Positions 33,137 through 41,531 of a stretch of DNA of 64,000 bases are shown here, one piece after another. The translations under genes were made by a program, and so were the position numbers. The DNA is from Amycolatopsis sp. CA-230715 (GTDB lineage Bacteria; Actinomycetota; Actinomycetes; Mycobacteriales; Pseudonocardiaceae). Below the pieces are notes generated by a model, which did no database searches, was not told the origin of the DNA, and saw only the letters and a program-made list of their open reading frames with translations. The DNA lies in the NCBI RefSeq assembly GCF_018736145.1, contig NZ_CP059997.1, forward strand, positions 1,549,501-1,613,500, given 5' to 3'. Positions within the stretch are counted from its first letter, which is position 1; every line of letters begins with the position of its first letter.

Positions 33137-34107
33137 ACCGGAACCCCTTCGGTTTTTTCGTTCAGGTGCAGGAAAACGTCGTCGAGGCTGGGCGTGCGGA
33201 TCGCGATGTCGTCGAGGCCGATCCCCGCGTCGCGCAAGGCGGCCGCCGCTCCGAGCAGCGCGCCCGCGCGGTCCGCGACGGGGACCCGAACGGTGCCGTC
33301 CGACACGTGGATCTCGCCGCTCGCCCACGTGCCGACGACACCGGTGATGCGCGCGATGTCCGTGCTGTCACGGGGAACCAGGTCGAGCCAGTCGTCGCCG
33401 ACCTTCGCCTTCAGCTCCGCGGGCGTCCCCTCCGCGACGACCCTTCCCCGCGTGAGCATCGAAACGCGGTCCGCGAGCTGATCGGCCTCCTCCAGGTACT
33501 GGGTGGTCAGCAGGACCGTGGTGCCGCCGTCGACGAGATCGCGGATGGCCGTCCAGACCTCGCGCCGCCCGGCGGGGTCGAGCCCCGTCGTGGGCTCGTC
33601 CACGAACAGGACCTCCGGCGCGACCAGCAGTCCCGCCGCGAGGTCGAGCCGCCTGCGCATCCCGCCGGAATAGGCGCTCACGCGCTTCGTCCCGGTGTCC
33701 GCCAGCCCGAACCGGTCGAGTAGCTCCGCGGCGCGGGTTTTGGCCGCACGCACCGAAAGCCGGCTCAGCCTGCCGAACATCACGAGGTTCTGCAGCCCGG
33801 TCAGCTCTTCGTCGACGGCGGCGTACTGGCCGACGAGACCGATCCGCCGCCGCACCCGCCCGCCGTCGCGGGCCACGTCGTCGCCGCCGATCAGCACGGT
33901 CCCCTCGTCGAGGTCGAGCAGCGTGGCCATGATCCGGACGGCGGTGGTCTTCCCCGCGCCGTTCGGTCCGAGCAGCCCGTGCACGGTGCCGCGCGAAACC
34001 TCGAGGTCGAACCCGTCGAGCGCGGGCGGATCGTCCTTGCCAGCCGACGGATAGGCCTTGCGGACCCCGACCGCGGCGATCGCGGGCCCTCGATCGTTTT
34101 CCAGCAT
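33133..34107 (-). CDS. ABC exporter ATP-binding protein (DrrA family)
   Basis: A 324-residue ATPase. Walker A GPNGAGKTT, Q-loop VGQYAAVDEELTG, signature YSGGMRRRLDLAAGLL and Walker B VLFVDEPTTGLDP are intact. The DrrA-type C-terminal extension ends ...DIAIRTPSLDDVFLHLNEKTEG. ATG 34107 is preceded by AGAGGGG; the upstream open frame runs through the operator region. Divergent from the TetR gene, with an array of GTACG repeats between them, so repression by TetR is likely. Confidence 0.92.
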   Translation of the reverse strand: MLENDRGPAIAAVGVRKAYPSAGKDDPPALDGFDLEVSRGTVHGLLGPNGAGKTTAVRIMATLLDLDEGTVLIGGDDVARDGGRVRRRIGLVGQYAAVDEELTGLQNLVMFGRLSRLSVRAAKTRAAELLDRFGLADTGTKRVSAYSGGMRRRLDLAAGLLVAPEVLFVDEPTTGLDPAGRREVWTAIRDLVDGGTTVLLTTQYLEEADQLADRVSMLTRGRVVAEGTPAELKAKVGDDWLDLVPRDSTDIARITGVVGTWASGEIHVSDGTVRVPVADRAGALLGAAAALRDAGIGLDDIAIRTPSLDDVFLHLNEKTEGVPV

Positions 34108-34131
34108 GCGTCCCCTCTTCTCCGCAGTGCC

Positions 34132-34183
34132 GTACGGCGTACGGTACGTCGTACGGCCGCTGAGCGTACGGTACGGTGTACGG
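34132..34183. promoter_or_regulatory. Array of seven GTACG repeats (TetR operator region)
   Basis: GTACG(G) occurs at 34132, 34139, 34144, 34151, 34166, 34171 and 34178, in two clusters separated by a 15-base step. Steps inside the clusters are 5 and 7 bases, and the core CGTACG is self-complementary, so several overlapping dyads arise. The array lies between the divergent exporter ATPase and TetR genes. GTAC-centred dyads fit operators of TetR proteins; binding by the adjacent TetR is inferred. Confidence 0.65.
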
Positions 34184-34226
34184 CAGACGCAAGCCTGGTT
34201 CGCGAATTCGGGCGGAAAGGAAGACC

Positions 34227-34979
34227 TTGGCCAGGCAGCCCCCCGCATCCGAGCTGACCCGCACCATCTACCTGCTGTGGGGCCACCACCCCAGCCCCGG
34301 CCGGTCGGGGCTCACGGTGACCGCGATCGTGCGGGCCGGGATCGAACTCGCCGACACGGGCGGCTTGGCCGGGGTCTCGATGCGCCGCGTCGCCGAGCAC
34401 CTCGGGGTCGGCGCGATGTCGCTGTACGGGCACGTCCCCGGCAAGGAAGACCTCGTCGCGTTGATGGTCGACGCCGTCTACGAGGAGTTGTACGGCGACG
34501 ACGTCGGCGCCGCGACCGAAGCAGGCGACTGGCGCGCGGGGATGAAGTTCGTGGCGCGGCGGAACTGGGAACTCTACGAGCGCCACCCGTGGCTGCTCGA
34601 CGTCGATTCGTCGCGCGGCGCGCTCGGCCCGCACGTCAGCCGGAAGTACGAAACCGAACTACGTCCGCTCGACGGCATCGGCCTGTCCGACGTCGAGATG
34701 GACGCCGTGCTGACGCTCGTGCTCAACCACGTCTCCGCCGCCGCGCGCACGGCGAGGATCGCGTCCAGCACGGAGAAGGCCTCCGGAATGTCCGATGTGG
34801 ACTGGTGGAGCGCGGTGGCTCCCGTCCTCGAACAGGTCATGAACGACGAGGAGCTGGTGCTCGCCGATCGCGTCGGCACCGCGGTCGGCACGCAGTTCAA
34901 CGCGGCCGCGAGCCCCGAGCACGCGCTCCACTTCGGCCTCGACACCATCCTCGACGGGGTGCAGTCTCGAATCGGGTAA
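34227..34979 (+). CDS. TetR-family regulator (TetR_C tetracycline-repressor-like C terminus)
   Basis: A 250-residue repressor. The DNA-binding helix-turn-helix has ELADTGGLAGVSMRRVAEHLGVGAMSLYGHVPGKEDLV. The long C-terminal domain with NHVSAAARTARIASST and a final HFGLDTILDGV is of the type seen next to DrrAB exporters. The start is placed at TTG 34227, 5-9 bases after GGAAAGGAAG; a GTG at 34176 lies inside the operator array. Divergent from the exporter genes it probably controls. The RidA gene follows almost directly. Confidence 0.85.
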   Translation: MARQPPASELTRTIYLLWGHHPSPGRSGLTVTAIVRAGIELADTGGLAGVSMRRVAEHLGVGAMSLYGHVPGKEDLVALMVDAVYEELYGDDVGAATEAGDWRAGMKFVARRNWELYERHPWLLDVDSSRGALGPHVSRKYETELRPLDGIGLSDVEMDAVLTLVLNHVSAAARTARIASSTEKASGMSDVDWWSAVAPVLEQVMNDEELVLADRVGTAVGTQFNAAASPEHALHFGLDTILDGVQSRIG

Positions 34980-34980
34980 C

Positions 34981-35379
34981 GTGCCGGGAGTGATCGAATA
35001 CCACGGCACCGAGGGGCTACCCCCGGTCAACGGGTACAGCCACGCGGTTTCCTTCCAGGGCCGCATGATCGTGGTGTCCGGCCAGGTGCCGCTCGACGCC
35101 GACGGCACGCTGGTCGGGAAAGACGATCCCGAAGCGCAGATCGACCAGGTCTTCCGCAACCTCGTCGCCGCACTGGCGTCGGCGGGCGCCGGGATGGAAA
35201 ACGTCGTCAAGTTCACCATCTTCCTGACCGATCTCGCGGACCTCCCGGTGTTCCGCACAGTGCGGGACAGGTACCTCTCCCCCGGCAGGCTCCCGGCGAG
35301 TTCACTGGTCCAGGTCAGCGGGCTGGTGCACCCGGACTTCCGGGTCGAGGTCGAGGTGCTGGCCGCGCTCGGCTCCTGA
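34981..35379 (+). CDS. RidA-family protein (reactive imine deaminase-like)
   Basis: A 132-residue YjgF/RidA protein. NGYSHAVSFQGRMIVVSGQVPLDADGTLV is the N-terminal half of the fold. The final VQVSGLVHPDFRVEVEVLAAL corresponds to the substrate-site strand, where Glu is kept and the Arg of true RidA is shifted to FRVEVE. Proteins of this group hydrolyse reactive enamines or imines, or have other roles. GTG 34981 lies 1 base after the TetR stop, so the two genes are co-transcribed. Confidence 0.87.
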   Translation: MPGVIEYHGTEGLPPVNGYSHAVSFQGRMIVVSGQVPLDADGTLVGKDDPEAQIDQVFRNLVAALASAGAGMENVVKFTIFLTDLADLPVFRTVRDRYLSPGRLPASSLVQVSGLVHPDFRVEVEVLAALGS

Positions 35380-35511
35380 CCGGGGCAGTTCGGCCCGGAA
35401 TCGTTGTCCGTAGGCCTCTTCTCCGCCCGAACCCGGGTTCCGGTGACTTACCGATGTCCGTGGCGCGGCGTCTGCCCCGATCACGACCTTCAGCACGACA
35501 ACGCGGTTATT

Positions 35512-35596
35512 CATGAGTTGGAGATCCCGGAGCGAGAAGGCGACTGAGGTTCCGCTACCCGCACCGCCACGCAAAGCACTTCGAACCAGTCTCTAG
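35512..35596 (+). repeat. MITE-like dispersed repeat, partial copy C
   Basis: The block CATGAGTTGGAGATCCCGGA (35512-35531) matches copy A at 29915-29934, and CTACCCGCACCGCCACGCAAA plus CACTTC and the CTAG end at 35593-35596 match the right end of A. The left end is missing; the 35380-35511 stretch before it shows no gene and no clear match. The terminal CTA/TAG provides the stop codon of the TetR gene read from the other strand. Confidence 0.6.
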
Positions 35597-36183
35597 GTCC
35601 GCGGGCGGGGGCGGCCCATCAACCGCCTTCCGACGGCCAGCAGCGCTTCGCGGAGGCTTTCGTCGTCGAGACCGGCGAGCGCGGGTGCCCCGCCCGCCAG
35701 CGCGATACCGGCGAGCGCGACGTGCGCGGCCACCAACGTGGCGGTGTCCGGCTCGGGTCCCGACAACAACGTCAGCAGCCGCTTCTCGAACCTTTCCTCG
35801 CCGTGCAACGTCTTCTCGATCGCGCGGGCCACTCCGGGATCGCTGCTGAACAACGCGACGAGCGCGCGGTGGCGGACCACGATGTCGACGAACCCGGTGA
35901 GCAGATGGTCGACGCGGGCGCCCCGCCTGCGGAAGGTCGCCGCTTCCTCGACGACGGCGGCGAGTTCGCGCAGCCCCGGCTCGGCGACCGCCTCGGTGAT
36001 CTCGTCCTTCGTCTTGAAGTGGTAGTACACCGCGGCCTTCGTGACCCCGAGCGCGTCCGCGATCATCTGCAGCGACGTGCCCTCGGCGCCGTGCTCGGTG
36101 AACAACCGCAGCGCGGTCGCCAGTAGCCGCGACCGCGTGTCCTCCCCCGCGGCGCCGCTGGTCCGGATCGTCCCGGTTGTCAT
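35593..36183 (-). CDS. TetR-family regulator of the MMPL transporter
   Basis: A 196-residue repressor. The HTH reads RLFTEHGAEGTSLQMIADALGVTKAAVYYHFKTKDEIT, followed by an all-helical ligand domain. ATG 36183 has GAGGAGG upstream. It ends ...GRPRPRT followed by TAG, and that TAG is the end of the repeat copy C. It is divergent from the MMPL gene, with two perfect palindromes between them, so it very probably represses both. Confidence 0.9.
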   Translation of the reverse strand: MTTGTIRTSGAAGEDTRSRLLATALRLFTEHGAEGTSLQMIADALGVTKAAVYYHFKTKDEITEAVAEPGLRELAAVVEEAATFRRRGARVDHLLTGFVDIVVRHRALVALFSSDPGVARAIEKTLHGEERFEKRLLTLLSGPEPDTATLVAAHVALAGIALAGGAPALAGLDDESLREALLAVGRRLMGRPRPRT

Positions 36184-36246
36184 CGAACCTCCTCGTAGAG
36201 CAGGCAAACCCTACGCCTCCCCCGGTACCACCGGCAAACTTTTCTC

Positions 36247-36308
36247 CTAGCCGTGCGGCTAGTCACAAACTTGCCGATCGGCTTGTAGCCGCCTAGCCGA
36301 ACGGCTAG
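36247..36308. promoter_or_regulatory. Paired 16-base palindromic operators (TetR type)
   Basis: CTAGCCG-TG-CGGCTAG (36247-36262) and CTAGCCG-AA-CGGCTAG (36293-36308) are perfect palindromes with identical 7-base arms, starting 46 bases apart. A third palindrome GCCGATCGGC (36273-36282) lies between them. They fill the spacer between the divergent TetR and MMPL genes. Each has the size of a TetR-dimer site. Confidence 0.75.
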
Positions 36309-36344
36309 CGTCGAACTCACCCGATCGAGAACGGAGCGCGTGCT

Positions 36345-38540
36345 GTGGCCACCCTTCTGTACCGGCTCGGCCGGTCGTCATTCCGCCGCCGCTGGCTCGT
36401 CGTCGGTGTCTGGGCGGCCGTGCTCGTGGCGCTCGGCCTCGGCGCGCTGACGCTCTCGGGCACGACCACGAACGCCGTGACCATCCCCGGCACCGAGTCG
36501 CAGCAGGCGATCGACCATCTCAAGGAGAAGTTCCCGCAGGCGTCCGCGGGCGGCGGTACCGCGCGCGTCGCGATCGCCGCGCCGGACGGGCAGAAGCTCA
36601 CCGAGCCGGCCAACCGGGCCGCCGTCGAGCAGGTCGTCGCCAAGCTCAAGGTCGCGCCGCAGGTCGCGGGAGTCGTGGATCCCTTCCAGGCCAAGACGAT
36701 CTCACCGGACGGCAAGGTCGCGCTGGCGCAGGTCAGCTACAAGGTGCAGGCGTTCGTGCTGACGCCGGAGGACCGCGCCGCGCTGACCTCGTCCGGCGAT
36801 CCCGCGCGCCAGGCCGGGCTCGAGGTCCAGATCGGCGGCGACGCGGTGCAGGGCCCGGTGGAAACCCAGGCCACCGAAGGAATCGGCGTGATCGTCGCGG
36901 CGATCGTCCTCGCCATCACGTTCGGCTCGCTCATCGCGGCCGGGCTGCCGCTGCTGACCGCGTTGATCGGGGTCGGCGTCGGCATGGCGGGGATCATGAC
37001 CGCGTCCGGGTTCATGGAGCTGAACGCGAACACGCCGATCCTCGCGCTCATGCTCGGCCTCGCGGTCGGCATCGACTACGCGCTCTTCATCGTCTCCCGA
37101 TATCGGCACGAACTCAGCGAGGGCAAGGAACCCGAGGAGGCCGCCGCGCGCTCGGTCGGCACCGCGGGATCGGCCGTCGTGTTCGCCGGGCTCACCGTGA
37201 TCATCGCGCTCGCCGGGCTCACCGTCGTCGGCATCCCGTTCCTCGCCGAAATGGGCATCGCCGCCGCGCTGACCGTGGCCGTCGCGGTGCTCATCGCGCT
37301 GACGCTGCTGCCCGCCGTGCTCGGGTTCGCCGGGCGGAAGGTGCTCGGCAAGAAGGCGCGGGAGGAATCGGCCGACGCCGCCAAGACCACGAACGGCGAG
37401 CGGTGGGCGAAGTTCGTGGCGCGGCACCGGGTCGTGGTGCTCGTCGGCGCGGTCGCGGCGCTGCTGGTGGCCGCGATCCCGGCCACCAGCATGCAGCTCG
37501 GCCTGCCCAACGACAGCACCGCGGCACCGGATTCGACCCAGCGCAAGGCCTACGACCTGGTGACCTCCGGGTTCGGCGAGGGCGCCAACGGGCCACTGCT
37601 CGTGGTCGTCGACACCGAGGGCAGCAAGGACCCGCAGGGCGCCGTGCGCCAGGCGGTCACGGGCATTGCGAAGCTCGGCGACGTGGCGGCGGTGACTCCC
37701 CCGCAGGTGAACGCCACCGGCGACACCGCGCTGCTGAGCGTGGTCCCGAAGAGCGGGCCCAGCAGCGAGCAGACCGAACAGCTCGTCTCCGACATCCGCG
37801 CGCAGAACGCGAACCTCGGCGAGGCCACCGGCGCCAAGCTGTCCGTCACCGGGCAGACCGCGGCGAACATCGACGTGAGCGAGAAGCTCGCCGACGCGAT
37901 GCTGCCCTACCTCGCGCTCATCGTCGGGCTGGCGTTTTTGTTGCTGATGCTGGTTTTCCGGTCGGTGGTCGTGCCGCTCAAGGCGACGCTCGGCTTCCTC
38001 GGCTCGGTCATCGCGACGTTCGGCGCGGTGGTGGCCGTGTTCCAGTGGGGCTGGCTGACCGATCTGCTCGGCGTGGAGACCACCGGCCCGATCATGAGCA
38101 TGCTGCCGATCCTGCTGATCGGCGTGCTGTTCGGGCTGGCGATGGACTACCAGGTGTTCCTGGTGACGCGGATGCGCGAAGAACACGTGCACGGCGCACC
38201 GGCTCAGCAGGCGATGGTGACCGGGTTCCGGCACGGTTCCCGCGTCGTGGTCGCGGCCGCGCTCATCATGATCAGCGTGTTCGCCGGGTTCGTGCTCGCC
38301 GACCAGGCACTCATCCAGTCGATCGGGTTCGCGCTCGCGTTCGGGGTCGCGGTGGACGCCTTCGTGGTGCGCATGACGATCGTGCCCGCGGTGATGTCGC
38401 TGCTGGGCAAGCACGCGTGGTGGCTGCCGAAGTGGCTGGACCGGATCGTGCCGAACGTCGACGTCGAAGGCGAGAAGCTCGCGCAGCACCTCGGCGATGG
38501 CGGCGACGCGGGCGAGAAGGTCCTCGAACCAGCCCGCTGA
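36345..38540 (+). CDS. MMPL-family RND-type transporter
   Basis: A 731-residue inner-membrane transporter with two repeats. Each has a helix, a large periplasmic-side domain (about residues 40-180 and 385-520) and a five- to six-helix bundle. Landmarks are GLAVGIDYALFIVSRYRHELSEG in the first half (with the conserved Asp-Tyr pair) and GLAMDYQVFLVTRMREEHVHG in the second, the proton-relay positions of MmpL proteins. It exports lipids, siderophores or drugs using the proton gradient. The GTG start at 36345 begins MATLLYRLGRSSFRRRW. Controlled by the divergent TetR. Confidence 0.93.
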   Translation: MATLLYRLGRSSFRRRWLVVGVWAAVLVALGLGALTLSGTTTNAVTIPGTESQQAIDHLKEKFPQASAGGGTARVAIAAPDGQKLTEPANRAAVEQVVAKLKVAPQVAGVVDPFQAKTISPDGKVALAQVSYKVQAFVLTPEDRAALTSSGDPARQAGLEVQIGGDAVQGPVETQATEGIGVIVAAIVLAITFGSLIAAGLPLLTALIGVGVGMAGIMTASGFMELNANTPILALMLGLAVGIDYALFIVSRYRHELSEGKEPEEAAARSVGTAGSAVVFAGLTVIIALAGLTVVGIPFLAEMGIAAALTVAVAVLIALTLLPAVLGFAGRKVLGKKAREESADAAKTTNGERWAKFVARHRVVVLVGAVAALLVAAIPATSMQLGLPNDSTAAPDSTQRKAYDLVTSGFGEGANGPLLVVVDTEGSKDPQGAVRQAVTGIAKLGDVAAVTPPQVNATGDTALLSVVPKSGPSSEQTEQLVSDIRAQNANLGEATGAKLSVTGQTAANIDVSEKLADAMLPYLALIVGLAFLLLMLVFRSVVVPLKATLGFLGSVIATFGAVVAVFQWGWLTDLLGVETTGPIMSMLPILLIGVLFGLAMDYQVFLVTRMREEHVHGAPAQQAMVTGFRHGSRVVVAAALIMISVFAGFVLADQALIQSIGFALAFGVAVDAFVVRMTIVPAVMSLLGKHAWWLPKWLDRIVPNVDVEGEKLAQHLGDGGDAGEKVLEPAR

Positions 38541-38635
38541 GTTTGTTAGAGAACTTTCCGAATAGGTCTTGACGGGAGCGCCCGCCCGGCTCGATGCTGG
38601 ACACCTGCCGCCGCTGGAAACCCAACGGAGGCGCC

Positions 38636-39538
38636 ATGAAACGGCTTGCCGTCGTTCTGTCCACCGTCCTGCTCGCGGCGCTTTTCGTCAGTGCGGGCGC
38701 CGCGAACGCGGCCACCACCCAGCCCACGTTCCTAACGTTCTACGGGTGGTGGGACAACACCCCGCCCGGCGGTGAGATCGAATACCCGAAGCTGCACGAC
38801 ACCGCGGGCGGCGAGGGCACCTACGACGACCCGATCACGTTCGCGACCTCGACGAAGGAACTCAAGGCGGGCACGAAGGTCTGGGTCCCCCGGGTGAAGA
38901 AATATTTCATCATGGAGGACTCCTGCCAGGAATGCGGCGAGGACTGGAGCGGCGAAGGCCCCAACGGCGGACCGGGGCTGCGGCATATCGACCTGTGGCT
39001 CGGCGGTGAAGGCGGCAGCGCGATGGACGCGATCGACTGCGAAGACGCGTTGACGCACTACAACTCCGACGGCAAGCCGACGATGGAACCCGTCGTGGTC
39101 GACCCGCCGTCGGACGAGACCGTCGACCCGACGCCGATCTTCGACACCAAGAGCGGCGCCTGCTACGGCGGCGCGAAGCCGACCACGACCGTCGGGCAGT
39201 ACAAGAACGACTCGACGGGCCAGTGCCTCGAAGATCCGGCGAACAGCACCAAGCCGGGCACCGCGCTGAAGACGGCCGCGTGCTCCGGCGGGGCGAGCCA
39301 GCGGTTCACCTTCCACGGCGCGTTCCTGCTCGTCAACGACCTGTGCGCGGGCATGTCCGGCGGAAAGGTCGTGTTGCAGAAGTGCACCGGTGGACCGGCT
39401 CAGCAGTGGTCGATCAACCCCGACAAGACGATCTCGGACATCCAGAGCGGCCAGAAGTGCGTGCGCGCCTCGGGCGGCAACGCGGTGGCGGGAAGCTGTT
39501 CGGGCGCGGCGAGCAGGTGGACGTTCACCCCGAAGTGA
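38636..39538 (+). CDS. Secreted protein with RlpA-like N-terminal domain and ricin-type lectin domain
   Basis: A 300-residue exported protein. The signal peptide MKRLAVVLSTVLLAALFVSA is cleaved near ANA|ATT. Residues about 30-150 (YPKLHDTAGGEGTYDDPITFA, WVPRVKKYFIMEDSCQEC) resemble a double-psi beta-barrel as in RlpA/expansin-like proteins, ending in a DCEDALTHY segment. After a Pro/Asp linker, residues about 185-300 form a ricin B-type beta-trefoil with disulphide Cys pairs and the QxW motif AQQWSI. It likely binds a polysaccharide outside the cell. ATG 38636 follows CGGAGG. Confidence 0.8.
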   Translation: MKRLAVVLSTVLLAALFVSAGAANAATTQPTFLTFYGWWDNTPPGGEIEYPKLHDTAGGEGTYDDPITFATSTKELKAGTKVWVPRVKKYFIMEDSCQECGEDWSGEGPNGGPGLRHIDLWLGGEGGSAMDAIDCEDALTHYNSDGKPTMEPVVVDPPSDETVDPTPIFDTKSGACYGGAKPTTTVGQYKNDSTGQCLEDPANSTKPGTALKTAACSGGASQRFTFHGAFLLVNDLCAGMSGGKVVLQKCTGGPAQQWSINPDKTISDIQSGQKCVRASGGNAVAGSCSGAASRWTFTPK

Positions 39539-39542
39539 GCGG

Positions 39543-39704
39543 TCAGCTTCCGGTGAGCCAGACGACGGCGCCGCCAACCGCCAGCACCGCGGCGATCGCG
39601 AGCAGACCGGCGAAGAGCTTCGCGGTCTTCCACAGGCTGTAGACGCCGCCGATCAGGAAACCGGCGAGCGCGAGCAGCAATACGGCGACGACTTCCTTGC
39701 TCAC
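39543..39704 (-). CDS. Small two-helix membrane protein
   Basis: A 53-residue protein made of two hydrophobic helices (VVAVLLLALAGFLIGGVYSL and LFAGLLAIAAVLAVGGAVVW) joined by WKTAK. GTG 39704 is the start; the frame is open to 39734. Such small membrane proteins are found just after hisB in actinomycetes. It lies 130 bases downstream of hisB on the same strand, separated by a palindromic repeat. Function unknown. Confidence 0.6.
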   Translation of the reverse strand: MSKEVVAVLLLALAGFLIGGVYSLWKTAKLFAGLLAIAAVLAVGGAVVWLTGS

Positions 39705-39780
39705 CCGGTCAGCGTGCCACACGCGGATGCGCACGGCGCAGGCACCCGCCTCGCGCCGTGCGCTTCGCTTCGCTTCGATG

Positions 39781-39801
39781 CCCCGAAGGCCACCTTCGAG
39801 G
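39781..39801. repeat. GAAGG palindromic repeat, site P1
   Basis: CCCCGAAGG-CCA-CCTTCGAGG forms a 9-base stem (one mismatch) with a 3-base loop. It is followed by ACCTGAGCG and a decayed second copy that starts CCCCGAA. It lies between hisB and the small membrane protein gene. It belongs to the family also seen at 46881-46933, 51995-52099 and 60123-60350. Confidence 0.7.
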
Positions 39802-39834
39802 ACCTGAGCGCCCCGAACACGGCCCTCGCAGCGC

Positions 39835-40434
39835 TCAGAGCACGCCCTTCGTCGACGGGATGCCGCCCGCGCGCGGGTCCGGTTCCGTCGCGGCGCGCAG
39901 TGCGCGGGCCACCGCCTTGTACTGGGCTTCGGCGATGTGGTGCGGGTCCCTGCCGTGCAGCACGCGCACGTGCAGCGCGATCTGCGTGTGGAACGACAGC
40001 GAGTCGAACACGTGCCTGGTCAGCACGAACGGGTAGTTGCCGCCGATGGTGAACGCGTTGAACTGCTCGGGCTCGCCGAGGTGCACGCAGAACGGGCGGC
40101 CGGACACGTCGATCGCGGCGTGCGCCAAGGTCTCGTCCATCGGGATCCAGGCGTCGCCGAAGCGGCGGATGCCCGCCTTGTCCCCGAGCGCCTGCCGGAT
40201 CGCCTGCCCGAGCACGATCGCGGTGTCCTCGACGGTGTGGTGCGCGTCGATGTGCGTGTCACCGCTGGCGTCCACCTTGAGGTCGAGCGACCCGTGCGCG
40301 CCGAACGCGGTGAGCATGTGGTCGTAGAACGGCACGCCGGTGCTGATCTCGACCTCACCGGTGCCGTCGAGATCGAGCTGCACCGAGATCGACGACTCCT
40401 TGGTCGTGCGTTCGACTTTTCCGACCCTAGTCAT
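39835..40434 (-). CDS. hisB: Imidazoleglycerol-phosphate dehydratase HisB
   Basis: A 199-residue monofunctional IGPD, sixth step of histidine synthesis. Mn-binding motifs FYDHMLTAFGAHGS, DAHHTVEDTAIVLG, HVRVLHGRDPHHIAEAQYKAVARAL are intact. No HisN phosphatase domain is fused. ATG 40434 overlaps the hisC stop (ATGA), so it is the third gene of the hisD-hisC-hisB operon. Confidence 0.97.
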   Translation of the reverse strand: MTRVGKVERTTKESSISVQLDLDGTGEVEISTGVPFYDHMLTAFGAHGSLDLKVDASGDTHIDAHHTVEDTAIVLGQAIRQALGDKAGIRRFGDAWIPMDETLAHAAIDVSGRPFCVHLGEPEQFNAFTIGGNYPFVLTRHVFDSLSFHTQIALHVRVLHGRDPHHIAEAQYKAVARALRAATEPDPRAGGIPSTKGVL

Positions 40435-41531
40435 CGCGGAATCTCCTTGCTGGCTTCCAAAAACGCGTCGTTCTCCTCCGGCGTGCCCACCGTGACGCGG
40501 AGGTGACCGGGGATGCCGACGTCCCTGATCAGCACGCCGAGGTCCACATAGGACCGCCAGCTCGCAGGCGCGTCGGCGAACCGTCCGAAGAGGATGAAGT
40601 TGGCGTCGCTTGGCACCGGGGTGAACCCGAGGCCCAGCAACGATTCGGACACCCTGTCCCGCTCGGCGGCGAGCTTGGCCACCGAGGCGAGCGTGGCGTC
40701 GGCGTGCCGCAGCGCCGCGCGCGCGGCGGCCTGGGTGAGCGAGGACAGGTGGTACGGCAGCCGGACGAGCTGCAACGCGTCCACAATGGCCGGTGCCGCG
40801 GCGAGGTAGCCGAGCCGCCCGCCCGCGAACGCGAACGCCTTGCTCATCGTGCGCGAGACGATCAGCTTGCGCGGGAAGGTTTCGAGCAGGGACACCGCGC
40901 TCGGCTGCGACGAGAACTCCGCGTACGCCTCGTCCACGACGACGATGCCCGGTGCGGCTTCGAGCACCGCGCTGAGCTCGTCGAACGGGATCGAGCCGCC
41001 GGTCGGGTTGTTGGGGCTGGTCACGAACACCACGTCGGGCTGCCGCTGCGCCACGATCGCGGCGGCGGCCTCGGTGTCGAGCGAGAAGTCCTCGCGCCGC
41101 GGCGTCGGCACCCAGTCCGTCCTCGTGCCCGCGGCGATGATCGGGTGCATCGAGTACGACGGCTCGAAGCCGAGCGCGCTGCGGCCGGGGCCGCCGAAGG
41201 CCTGCAGGATCTGCTGCAGGATCTCGTTGGACCCGTTGGCGGCCCACAGGTTCCGCTCGTCGAGCACCACGCGCGTGGCCACCGTGAGGTAGTCGGCGAG
41301 ATCGCGGCGCAGCTCGACGGCGTCGCGGTCGGGGTAGCGGTGCAACGACTCCGCCGCCGCGCGCACCGCGGCCTGGACGTCCTCGACGAGTTCGACCGGC
41401 GGCGGGTACGGGTTTTCGTTGGTGTTGAGCCGAACGGCCACGTCGAGCTGCGGCGCGCCGTAGGGCGAGCGGCCGCGCAGGTCCTCGCGCAGCGGCAGCT
41501 CTTCGAGCGTGACGTCTTCGCCGAGCGTCAT
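40431..41531 (-). CDS. hisC: Histidinol-phosphate aminotransferase HisC
   Basis: A 366-residue fold-type I PLP enzyme. It has NTNENPYPPP near the N terminus, ANGSNEILQQILQAFGGPG, the FVTSPNNPTGG and VVVDEAYAEFS segments, and the PLP lysine in SRTMSKAFAFAGGRLGYL. It converts imidazole-acetol phosphate to histidinol phosphate. It overlaps hisD upstream and hisB downstream by 4 bases each. Confidence 0.96.
   Translation of the reverse strand: MTLGEDVTLEELPLREDLRGRSPYGAPQLDVAVRLNTNENPYPPPVELVEDVQAAVRAAAESLHRYPDRDAVELRRDLADYLTVATRVVLDERNLWAANGSNEILQQILQAFGGPGRSALGFEPSYSMHPIIAAGTRTDWVPTPRREDFSLDTEAAAAIVAQRQPDVVFVTSPNNPTGGSIPFDELSAVLEAAPGIVVVDEAYAEFSSQPSAVSLLETFPRKLIVSRTMSKAFAFAGGRLGYLAAAPAIVDALQLVRLPYHLSSLTQAAARAALRHADATLASVAKLAAERDRVSESLLGLGFTPVPSDANFILFGRFADAPASWRSYVDLGVLIRDVGIPGHLRVTVGTPEENDAFLEASKEIPR

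Noticed and set aside
34132..34183. Microsatellite or phase-variable tract
   Set aside because: Unit steps vary and the copies form dyads at a divergent TetR promoter; an operator is the simpler reading.
36702..38489. 595-codon minus-strand ORF
   Set aside because: Antisense to the MMPL gene; His/Asp/Arg low-complexity composition.
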